From Anisus vortex (Eukaryota > Mollusca > Gastropoda > Planorbidae): a stretch of DNA of 64,000 nt. Position numbers and translations under genes: made by a program. A model generated the notes under the pieces. That model was not told the DNA's origin and did not search any database. It worked only from the letters and a program-made list of their open reading frames with translations. Position 1 is the stretch's first letter. Every line of letters begins with the position of its first letter. Of this stretch, positions 36,598-48,347 are shown piece after piece. The stretch is taken from NCBI GenBank assembly GCA_949126835.1, contig OX421495.1:29549171-29613170 (forward strand), in the 5' to 3' direction.

Positions 36598-39500
36598 CTT
36601 CACTTGTCTCCGGTCGCACATGTAGGTTATAAATATCTCAAAGACTTCACTTGTCGACTGTAGGCTATAAATATCTCAAAGACATCTCTTGTCTCCGGTC
36701 GCACATGTAGGCTATAAATATCTCAAAGACTTCACTTGTCGACTGTAGGCTATAAATATCTCAAAGACTTCACTTGTCGACTGTAGGCTATAAATATCTC
36801 AAAGACTTCTCTTGTCTCCGGTCGCACATGTAGGCTATAAATATCTCAAAGACTTCACTTGTCTCCGGTTATGTAGGCTATAAATATCTCAAAGACTTCT
36901 CTTGTCGACTGTAGGCTATAAATATCTTAAAGACTTCTCTTGTCGACTGTATGCTATAAATATCTCAAAGACTTCTCTTGTCGACTGTAGGCTATAAATA
37001 TCTCAAAGACTTCACTTGTCGACTGTAGGCTATAAATATCTCAAAGACTTCACTTGTCGACTGTAGGCTATAAATATCTCAAAGACTTCACTTGTCTCCG
37101 GTTATGTAGGCTATAAATATCTCAAAGACTTCTCTTGTCAACTGTAGGCTATAAATATCTCAAAGACTTCACTTGTCGACTGTAGGCTATAAATATCTCA
37201 AAGACTTCACTTGTCTCCGGTAGCACATGTAGGCTATAAATATCTCAAAGACTTCTCTTGTCGACTGTAGGCTATAAATATCTCAAAGACTTCACTTGTC
37301 TCCGGTCGCACATGTAGGCTATAAATATCTCAAAGACTTCTCTTGTCGACTGTATGCTATAAATATCTCAAAGACGTCTTTTGTCGACTGTAGTCTATAA
37401 ATATCTCAAGGACTTTACTTGTCTCCGGTCGCACATGTAAGGTATAAATAATTCAAAGACTTCTCTTGTCGACTGTAGGCTATAAATATCTCAAAGACTT
37501 CACTTATCTCCGGTCGCACATGTAGGCTATAAATATCTCAAAGACTTCACTTGTCGACTGTAGGCTATAAATATCTCAAAGACTTCTCTTGTCGACTGTA
37601 GGCTATAAATATCTCAAAGACTTCTCTTGTCGAAAATAGGCTATAAATATCTCAAAGACTTCTCTTGTCGACTGTAGGCTATAAATATCTGAAAGACTTC
37701 TCTTGTCGACGGTAGGCTATAAATATCTCAAAGACATCTCTTGTCTCCGGTCGCACATGTAGGCTATAAATATCTCAAAGTCTTCTCTTGTCGACTGTAG
37801 GCTATAAATATCTCAAAGACTTCTCTTGTCGACTGTAGGCTATAAATATCTCAAAGACTTCACTTGTCTCCGGTCGCACATGTAGGCTATAAATATCTCA
37901 GACTTCACTTGTCGACTGTAGGCTGTAAATATGTCAAAGACTTCACATTTCGACTGTAGACTATAAATATCTCAAAGACTTCACTTGTCGACTGTAGGCT
38001 ATAAATATCTCAAAGACTTCACTTGTCTCTGGTTATGTAGGCTATAAATATCTCAAAGACTTCTCTTGTCGACTGTAGGCTATAAATATCTCAAAGACTT
38101 CACTTGTCGACTGTAGGCTATAAATATCTCAAAGACTTCACTTGTCTCCGGTCGCACATGTAGGCTATAAATATCTCAAAGACTTCTCTTGTCGACTGTA
38201 GGCTATAAATATCTCAAAGACTTCACTTGTCGACTGTAGGCTATAAATATCTCAAAGACTTCACTTGTCTCCGGTCGCACATGTAGGCTACAAATATCTC
38301 AAAGACTTCTCTTGTCGACTGTAGGCTATAAATATCTCAAAGACTTCACTTTTCTCCGGTCGCACATGTAGGCTATAAATATCTCAAAGACTTCTCTTGT
38401 CGACTGTAGGCTATAAATATCTCAAAGACTTCTCTTGTCGACTGTAGGCTATAAATATCTCAAAGACTTCACTTGTTTCCGGTCGCACATGTAGGCTATA
38501 AATATCTCAAAGACTTCACTTGTCGACTGTAGGCTATAAATATCTCAAAGACATCTCTTGTCGACTGTAGGCTATAAATATCTCAAAGACTTCACTTGTC
38601 TCTGGTCGCACATGTAGGCTATAAATATCTCAAAGACTTCTCTTGTCGACTGTAGGCTATAAATATCTCAAAGACTTCTCTTGTCGACTGTATGCTATAA
38701 ATATCTCAAAGACTTCTCTTGTCGACTGTAGGCTATAAATATCTCAAAGACTTCACCTGTCGACTGTAGGCTATAAATATCTCAAAGACTTCACTTGTCG
38801 ACTGTAGGCTATAAATATCTCAAAGACTTCACTTGTCGACTGTAGGCTATAAATATCTCAAAGACTTCACTTGTCTCCGGTTATGTAGGCTATAAATATA
38901 TCAAAGACTTCTCTTGTCAACTGTAGGCTATAAATATCTCAAAGACTTCACTTGTCGACTGTAGGCTATAAATATCTCAAAGACTTTACTTGTCTCCGGT
39001 AGCACATGTAGGCTATAAATATCTCAAAGACTTCTCTTGTCGACTGTAGGCTATAAATATCTCAAAGACTTCACTTGTCTCCGGTCGCACATGTAGGCTA
39101 TAAATATCTCAAAGACTTCTCTTGTCGACTGTATGCTATAAATATCTCAAAGACGTCTTTTGTCGACTGTAGTCTATAAATATCTCAAGGACTTCACTTG
39201 TCTCCGGTCGCACATGTAAGGTATAAATAATTCAAAGACTTCTCTTGTCGACTGTAGGCTATAAATATCTCAAAGACTTCACTTATCTCCGGTCGCACAT
39301 GTAGGCTATAAATATCTCAAAGACTTCACTTGTCGACTGTAGGCTATAAATATCTCAAAGACTTCTCTTGTCGACTGTAGGCTATAAATATCTCAAAGAC
39401 TTCTCTTGTCGAAAATAGGCTATAAATATCTCAAAGACTTCTCTTGTCGACTGTAGGCTATAAATATCTGAAAGACTTCTCTTGTCGACGGTAGGCTATA

Positions 39501-42500
39501 AATATCTCAAAGACATCTCTTGTCTCCGGTCGCACATGTAGGCTATAAATATCTCAAAGACTTCTCTTGTCGACTGTAGGCTATAAATATCTCAAAGACT
39601 TCTCTTGTCGACTGTAGGCTATAAATATCTCAAAGACTTCACTTGTCTCCGGTCGCACATGTAGGCTATAAATATCTCAAAGACTTCACTTGTCGACTGT
39701 AGGCTATAAATATCTCAAAGACTTCTCTTGTCGACTGTAGGCTATAAATATCTCAAAGACTTCTCTTGTCGAAAATAGGCTATAAATATCTCAAAGACTT
39801 CTCTTGTCGACTGTAGGCTATAAATATCTGAAAGACTTCTCTTGTCGACGGTAGGCTATAAATATCTCAAAGACATCTCTTGTCTCCGGTCGCACATGTA
39901 GGCTATAAATATCTCAAAGACTTCTCTTGTCGACTGTAGGCAATAAATATCTCAAAGACTTCTCTTGTCGACTGTAGGCTATAAATATCTCAAAGACTTC
40001 ACTTGTCTCCGGTCGCACATGTAGGCTATAAATATCTCAGACTTCACTTGTCGACTGTAGGCTGTAAATATGTCAAAGACTTCACATTTCGACTGTAGAC
40101 TATAAATATCTCAAAGACTTCACTTGTCGACTGTAGGCTATAAATATCTCAAAGACTTCACTTGTCTCTGGTTATGTAGGCTATAAATATCTCAAAGACT
40201 TCTCTTGTCGACTGTAGGCTATAAATATCTCAAAGACTTCACTTGTTTCCGGTCGCACATGTAGGCTATAAATATCTCAAAGACTTCACTTGTCGACTGT
40301 AGGCTATAAATATCTCAAAGACATCTCTTGTCGACTGTAGGCTATAAATATCTCAAAGACTTCACTTGTCTCCGGTCGCACATGTAGGCTATAAATATCT
40401 CAAAGACTTCACTTGTCGACTGTAGGCTATAAATATCTCAAAGACTTTACTTGTCGACTGTAGGCTATAAATATCTCAAAGACTTCACTTGTCGACTGTA
40501 GGCTATAAATATCTCAAAGACTTCTCTTGTCGACTGTAGGCTATAAATATATCAAAGACTTCTCTTGTCAAAATTAGGCTATAAATATCTCAAAGACTTC
40601 TCTTGTCGACTGTAGGCTATAAATATCTGAAAGACTTCTCTTGTCGACGGTAGGCTATAAATATCTCAAAGACTTCACTTGTCTCCGGTCGCACATGTAG
40701 GCTATAAATATCTCAAAGACTTCTCTTGTCGACTGTAGGCTATAAATATCTCAAAGACTTCACTTGTCTCCGGTCGCACATGTAGGCTATAAATATCTCA
40801 AAGACTTCACTTGTCGACTGTAGGCTGTAAATATGTCAAAGACTTCACATTTCGACTGTAGGCTATAAATATCTCAAAGACTTCACTTGTCGACTGTAGG
40901 CTATAAATATCTCAAAGACTTCATTTGTCTCTGGTTATGTAGGCTATAAATATCTCAGAGACTTCTCTTGTCGACTGTAGGCTATAAATATCTCAAAGAC
41001 TTCACTTGTCGACTGTAGGCTATAAATATCTCAAAGACTTTACTTGTCTCCGGTCGCACATGTAGGCTATAAATATCTCAAAGACTTCTCTTGTCGACTG
41101 TAGGCTATAAATATCTCAAAGACTTCACTTGTCGACTGTAGGCTATAAATATCTCAAAGACTTCACTTGTCTCCGGTCGCACATGTAGGCTACAAATATC
41201 TCAAAGACTTCTCTTGTCGACTGTAGGCTATAAATATCTCAAAGACTTCACTTTTCTCCGGTCGCACATGTAGGCTATAAATATCTCAAAGACTTCTCTT
41301 GTCGACTGTAGGCTATAAATATCTCAAAGACTTCTCTTGTCGACTGTAGGCTATAAATATCTCAAAGACTTCACTTGTTTCCGGTCGCACATGTAGGCTA
41401 TAAATATCTCAAAGACTTCACTTGTCGACTGTAGGCTATAAATATCTCAAAGACTTCTCTTGTCGACTGTAGGCTATAAATATCTCAAAGACATCTTTTG
41501 TCGACTGTAGGCTATAAATATCTCAAAGACTTCACTTGTCTCCGGTCGCACATGTAGGCTATAAATATCTCAAAGACTTCACTTGTCGACTGTAGGCTAT
41601 AAATATCTCAAAGACATCTCTTGTCGACTGTAGGCTATAAATATCTCAAAGACTTCACTTGTCTCCGGTCGCACATGTAGGTTATAAATATCTCAAAGAC
41701 TTCACTTGTCGACTGTAGGCTATAAATATCTCAAAGACATCTCTTGTCTCCGGTCGCACATGTAGGCTATAAATATCTCAAAGACTTCACTTGTCGACTG
41801 TAGGCTATAAATATCTCAAAGACTTCACTTGTCGACTGTAGGCTATAAATATCTCAAAGACTTCACTTGTCTCCGGTCGCACATGTAGGCTATAAATATC
41901 TCAAAGACTTCACTTGTCGACTGTAGGCTATAAATATCTCAAAGACATCTCTTGTCGACTGTAGGCTATAAATATCTCAAAGACTTCACTTGTCTCCGGT
42001 CGCACATGTAGGCTATAAATATCTCAAAGACTTCACTTGTCGACTGTAGGCTATAAATATCTCAAAGACTTCACTTGTCGACTGTAGGCTATAAATATCT
42101 CAAAGACTTCACTTGTCGACTGTAGGCTATAAATATCTCAAAGACTTCACTTGTCGACTGTAGGCTATAAATATCTCAAAGACTTCACTTGTCTCCGGTT
42201 ATGTAGGCTATAAATATCTCAAAGACTTCTCTTGTCAACTGTAGGCTATAAATATCTCAAAGACTTCACTTGTCGACTGTAGGCTATAAATATCTCAAAG
42301 ACTTCACTTGTCTCCGGTAGCACATGTAGGCTATAAATATCTCAAAGACTTCTCTTGTCGACTGTAGGCTATAATTATCTCAAAGACTTCACTTGTCTCC
42401 GGTCGCACATGTAGGCTATAAATATCTCAAAGACTTCTCTTGTCGACTGTATGCTATAAATATCTCAAAGACGTCTTTTGTCGACTGTAGTCTATAAATA

Positions 42501-45500
42501 TCTCAAGGACTTCACTTGTCTCCGGTCGCACATGTAAGGTATAAATAATTCAAAGACTTCTCTTGTCGACTGTAGGCTATAAATATCTCAAAGACTTCAC
42601 TTATCTCCGGTCGCACATGTAGGCTATAAATATCTCAAAGACTTCACTTGTCGACTGTAGGCTATAAATATCTCAAAGACTTCTCTTGTCGACTGTAGGC
42701 TATAAATATCTCAAAGACTTCTCTTGTCGACTGTAGGCTATAAATATCTGAAAGACTTCTCTTGTCGACGGTAGGCTATAAATATCTCAAAGACATCTCT
42801 TGTCTCCGGTCGCTCATGTAGGCTATAAATATCTCAAAGACTTCTCTTGTCGACTGTAGGCTATAAATATCTCAAAGACTTCTCTTGTCGACTGTAGGCT
42901 ATAAATATCTCTCAAAGACTTCACTTGTCTCCGGTCGCACATGTAGGCTATAAATATCTCAGACTTCACTTGTCGACTGTAGGCTGTAAATATGTCAAAG
43001 ACTTCACATTTCGACTGTAGACTATAAATATCTCAAAGACTTCACTTGTCGACTGTAGGCTATAAATATCTCAAAGACTTCACTTGTCTCTGGTTATGTA
43101 GGCTATAAATATCTCAAAGACTTCTCTTGTCGACTGTAGGCTATAAATATCTCAAAGACTTCACTTGTCGACTGTAGGCTATAAATATCTCAAAGACTTC
43201 ACTTGTCTCCGGTCGCACATGTAGGCTATAAATATCTCAAAGACTTCTCTTGTCGACTTAAGGCTATAAATATCTCAAAGACTTCACTTGTCGACTGTAG
43301 GCTATAAATATCTCAAAGACTTCACTTGTCTCCGGTCGCACATGTAGGCTACAAATATCTCAAAGACTTCTCTTGTCGACTGTAGGCTATAAATATCTCA
43401 AAGACTTCACTTTTCTCCGGTCGCACATGTAGGCTATAAATATCTCAAAGACTTCTCTTGTCGACTGTAGGCTATAAATATCTCAAAGACTTCTCTTGTC
43501 GACTGTAGGCTATAAATATCTCAAAGACTTCACTTGTTTCCGGTCGCACATGTAGGCTAAAAATATCTCAAAGACTTCACTTGTCGACTGTAGGCTATAA
43601 ATATCTCAAAGACATCTCTTGTCGACTGTAGGCTATAAATATCTCAAAGACTTCTCTTGTCGACTGTAGGCTATAAATATCTCAAAGACATCTCTTGTCG
43701 ACTGTAGGCTTTAAATATCTCAAAGACTTCACTTGTCTCCGGTCGCACATGTAGGCTATAAATATCTCAAAGACTTCACTTGTCGACTGTAGGCTATAAA
43801 TATCTCAAAGACATCTCTTGTCGACTGTAGGCTATAAATATCTCAAAGACTTCACTTGTCTCCGGTCGCACATGTAGGCTATAAATATCTCAAAGACTTC
43901 ACTTGTCGACTGTAGGCTATAAATATCTCAAAGACATCTCTTGTCTCCGGTCGCACATGTAGGCTATAAATATCTCAAAGACTTCACTTGTCGACTGTAG
44001 GCTATAAATATCTCAAAGACTTCACTTGTCGACTGTAGGCTATAAATATCTCAAAGACTTCACTTGTCTCCGGTCGCACATGTAGGCTATAAATATCTCA
44101 AAGACTTCACTTGTCGACTGTAGGCTATAAATATCTCAAAGACATCTCTTGTCGACTGTAGGCTATAAATATCTCAAAGACTTCACTTGTCTCCGGTCGC
44201 ACATGTAGGCTATAAATATCTCAAAGACTTCACTTGTCGACTGTAGGCTATAAATATCTCAAAGACTTTACTTGTCGACTGTAGGCTATAAATATCTCAA
44301 AGACTTCACTTGTCGACTGTAGGCTATAAATATCTCAAAGACTTCTCTTGTCGACTGTAGGCTATAAATATATCAAAGACTTCTCTTGTCAAAATTAGGC
44401 TATAAATATCTCAAAGACTTCTCTTGTCGACTGTAGGCTATAAATATCTGAAAGACTTCTCTTGTCGACTGTAGGCTATAAATATCTCAAAGACTTCACT
44501 TGTCTCCGGTCGCACATGTAGGCTATAAATATCTCAAAGACTTCACTTGTCGACTGTAGGCTATAAATATCTCAAAGACATCTCTTGTCTCCGGTCGCAC
44601 ATGTAGGCTATAAATATCTCAAAGACTTCACTTGTCGACTGTAGGCTATAAATATCTCAAAGACTTCACTTGTCGACTGTAGGCTATAAATATCTCAAAG
44701 ACTTCACTTGTCTCCGGTCGCACATGTAGGCTATAAATATCTCAAAGACTTCACTTGTCGACTGTAGGCTATAAATATCTCAAAGACATCTCTTGTCGAC
44801 TGTAGGCTATAAATATCTCAAAGACTTCACTTGTCTCCGGTCGCACATGTAGGCTATAAATATCTCAAAGACTTCACTTGTCGACTGTAGGCTATAAATA
44901 TCTCAAAGACTTTACTTGTCGACTGTAGGCTATAAATATCTCAAAGACTTCACTTGTCGACTGTAGGCTATAAATATCTCAAAGACTTCTCTTGTCGACT
45001 GTAGGCTATAAATATATCAAAGACTTCTCTTGTCAAAATTAGGCTATAAATATCTCAAAGACTTCTCTTGTCGACTGTAGGCTATAAATATCTGAAAGAC
45101 TTCTCTTGTCGACGGTAGGCTATAAATATCTCAAAGACTTCACTTGTCTCCGGTCGCACATGTAGGCTATAAATATCTCAAAGACTTCTCTTGTCGACTG
45201 TAGGCTATAAATATCTCAAAGACTTCACTTGTCTCCGGTCGCACATGTAGGCTATAAATATCTCAAAGACTTCACTTGTCGACTGTAGGCTGTAAATATG
45301 TCAAAGACTTCACATTTCGACTGTAGGCTATAAATATCTCAAAGACTTCACTTGTCGACTGTAGGCTATAAATATCTCAAAGACTTCATTTGTCTCTGGT
45401 TATGTAGGCTATAAATATCTCAGAGACTTCTCTTGTCGACTGTAGGCTATAAATATCTCAAAGACTTCACTTGTCGACTGTAGGCTATAAATATCTCAAA

Positions 45501-46790
45501 GACTTTACTTGTCTCCGTTCGCACATGTAGGCTATAAATATCTCAAAGACTTCTCTTGTCGACTGTAGGCTATAAAAATCTCAAAGACTTCACTTGTCGA
45601 CTGTAGGCTATAAATATCTCAAAGACTTCACTTGTCTCCGGTCGCACATGTAGGCTACAAATATCTCAAAGACTTCTCTTGTCGACTGTAGGCTATAAAT
45701 ATCTCAAAGACTTCACTTTTCTCCGGTCGCACATGTAGGCTATAAATATCTCAAAGACTTCTCTTGTCGACTGTAGGCTATAAATATCTCAAAGACTTCT
45801 CTTGTCGACTGTAGGCTATAAATATCTCAAAGACTTCACTTGTTTCCGGTCGCACATGTAGGCTATAAATATCTCAAAGACTTCACTTGTCGACTGTAGG
45901 CTATAAATATCTCAAAGACATCTCTTGTCGACTGTAGGCTATAAATATCTCAAAGACTTCTCTTGTCGACTGTAGGCTATAAATATCTCAAAGACATCTC
46001 TTGTCGACTGTAGGCTATAAATATCTCAAAGACTTCACTTGTCTCCGGTCTCACATGTAGGCTATAAATATCTCAAAGACTTCACTTGTCGACTGTAGGC
46101 TATAAATATCTCAAAGACATCTCTTGTCGACTGTAGGCTATAAATATCTCAAAGACTTCACTTGTCTCCGGTCGCACATGTAGGTTATAAATATCTCAAA
46201 GACTTCACTTGTCGACTGTAGGCTATAAATATCTCAAAGACATCTCTTGTCTCCGGTCGCACATGTAGGCTATAAATATCTCAAAGACTTCACTTGTCGA
46301 CTGTAGGCTATAAATATCTCAAAGACTTCACTTGTCGACTGTAGGCTATAAATATCTCAAAGACTTCACTTGTCTCCGGTCGCACATGTAGGCTATAAAT
46401 ATCTCAAAGACTTCACTTGTCGACTGTAGGCTATAAATATCTCAAAGACATCTCTTGTCGACTGTAGGCTATAAATATCTCAAAGACTTCACTTGTCTCC
46501 GGTCGCACATGTAGGCTATAAATATCTCAAAGACTTCACTTGTCGACTGTAGGCTATAAATATCTCAAAGACTTCACTTGTCGACTGTAGGCTATAAATA
46601 TCTCAAAGACTTCACTTGTCGACTGTAGGCTATAAATATCTCAAAGACATCTCTTGTCGACTGTAGGCTATAAATATCTCAAAGACTTCACTTGTCTCCG
46701 GTCGCACATGTAGGCTATAAATATCTCAAAGACTTCACTTGTCGACTGTAGGCTATAAATATCTCAAAGACTTCACTTGTCTCCGGTCGC

Positions 46791-47005
46791 TCCGACACTC
46801 CTCTTATCCCTATGAATCCTTTTCTTTCATTCGTACTTTAGTAAACAACATGACGTCAGAAATTTACTTCCTGGTTACAATGTACATTGTATGCACATAT
46901 TGAATTAATCAATTATTAAGTATTATTAAGTATTTCCACACAATTCGCCACACTAAACCACATAGTCTACATTCCAAGACAGGATTAAGTTCATGCTCAG
47001 TATAT
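46791..47005. other. Unique-looking DNA right of the satellite; nothing recognised
   Basis: The array stops abruptly inside a monomer tail (TCTCCGGTCGC) and ordinary AT-rich sequence follows. No coding exon, repeat or transposon end was recognised. Confidence 0.5.
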
Positions 47006-47230
47006 GGCTTCTCCACATTTGTGACTCTTTCCTGCCATTTGATATGGAGGATTCTACGCAATTATTGCAGCTGCTTTATTTGCTTAGCGTATGTAGCCCA
47101 GGTATTGCTTCCACAGAGGAGTTGAGAGGAGTGTGCTGAGCACACAGGCCTGATAAACAGATATTTTTGTCCTGTCAGTGAGTTGGGCATTGCCCCACAC
47201 TCTTTGGTTGAACCTTGCCATTAAGGCTAC
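47006..47230 (-). pseudogene. Non-LTR retrotransposon reverse-transcriptase relic (C-terminal part)
   Basis: On the minus strand the translation reads LMARFNQRVWGNAQLTDRTK, then VYQACVLSTLL. After a frame change it reads CGSNTWATYAKQIKQLQ, a stop, then LRRILHIKWQERVTNVEK. This order (R-V-W...L-T...T-K...V-Y-x-A-C-V-L-S-T-L-L-Y-G-S...L-R-R-I-L-x-I-K-W-Q-x-x-V-T-N) is typical of the region just after the polymerase core in many animal LINEs. At least one frameshift and one in-frame stop show it is dead. The rest of the LINE is absent. The family cannot be fixed from this fragment. Confidence 0.85.
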
Positions 47231-48347
47231 ATAAAATAAGAAAAAAAATTAATGAAGTGAAAATCACCATATAGTAGATCTATATATTACAATGAAACAA
47301 TTTAACTAACCAACGCCACGGCCTTAATGTGTCATAAACCCCACAGAAAAGTGAGGTAGATTTTCTCCATAATATGATGTAAAATGTCTTCAAAATGCCG
47401 TCCCTTAAATCTTCAAATTATTTTTAGAATTTGCTATTTAGGGTGCCGTATGATGCAGCCACCGCTTTTCCGCATCATAGCACAGTACGACATAGAAGCC
47501 CATTTCAATTTATAACCTTATTTCATAGACTTATCATATAGTTCAGAATATATTGCGTCTGCAACAATATACAAGTCGTCGAATTGATACAAACTTGTTT
47601 AACAGGTTTCAAATTGACTATAACTCTCACAGCGTAGCACACGGAGGCACCTTGACAACCCTCACCCCACCTCACCCACATTTTTCCAATCCGATGAACA
47701 TTTTTAGACCCCTACTGATATACGTTTATATTAGGCCTAGGTCGGTTAATGCTACATTTATTTGATTTGTCCTATGTTTGTAATGCATATTATAGTTATG
47801 CACATAGTTGCCTTCCCTGTCGCCTACCTCTCCTACCTTGCACTATTTGCCACTCCACTTTTCAATCTTGGTTTTGCCACTGATTATAATAGCCTACATT
47901 ATTATCTTATACAATAAAAAATTGTATCTTTGAAATTATGAACTATATCAATTTAATGTCTCCGAACGTTCTCGGCAGACAGTGTGTTGGTATGTGTGTG
48001 GCTGTGGTTCCAGTCGCGACGTCTCGCTATTATATGGCGAAGGCGAGGTTTTCTATAATAGATCGGTTACTTAGCTTACTATTGCATTTTTTTTCCACCC
48101 ATAGGGCCTACATAGATCTCTATATACTAACAAAAGGAACACAAAAAAAGATTTTTCAAATATAGTTTTTATAATTAATATATTTAGGCCTATATTCACG
48201 TAAAACCGTGTATATCATAGGGCCTATACTACTACAGGCGATATAAATGTTATGGGCTCGCGTTTAAGTATGCAGACGTATATAAAATAACCGGGTCAGG
48301 TACAGAAAAGTTGGGGATGGAACCGATGCGATATACCAAACTATATA
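47231..48347. other. Intergenic region; no gene supported
   Basis: AT-rich. Two plus-strand frames of 70 and 75 codons (47553-47765 and 47938-48165) show no recognisable motif, biased composition or splice context. The block near 47310-47480 is richer in G+C and may be an unrecognised interspersed repeat. Confidence 0.4.

Larger units (their letters stand above)
12862..46790. repeat. Large satellite array, 38-, 43- and 47-bp monomers, with kilobase-scale higher-order blocks
   Basis: About 33.9 kb without any recognisable gene. All monomers share GTAGGCTATAAATATCTCAA then AGACTTC[AT]CTTGTC. Tails define the types: GACT (38 bp, with a GTCGAC palindrome), TCCGGTTAT (43 bp) and TCCGGTCGCACAT (47 bp). 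Short and long types are mixed, often as 85-bp or 123-bp pairs and triplets. Rare marked monomers (GGTAGCACAT; AAGGTATAAATAATTC; ATCTCAGACTT; CTCTGGTTTTGT) recur at kilobase spacing and reveal duplicated blocks. From length I estimate roughly 800 monomers. Stops in all frames prevent any reading frame of useful length. Not a CRISPR array: units abut, with no unique spacers. Confidence 0.97.

Noticed and set aside
12862..46790. CRISPR-like array of short repeats
   Set aside because: Units are contiguous with no unique spacers, monomer length varies by tail type, and the setting is animal nuclear DNA with no cas genes.
47553..48165. Two short plus-strand frames of 70 and 75 codons
   Set aside because: No recognisable motif and no codon or splice evidence; length is within chance for this composition.
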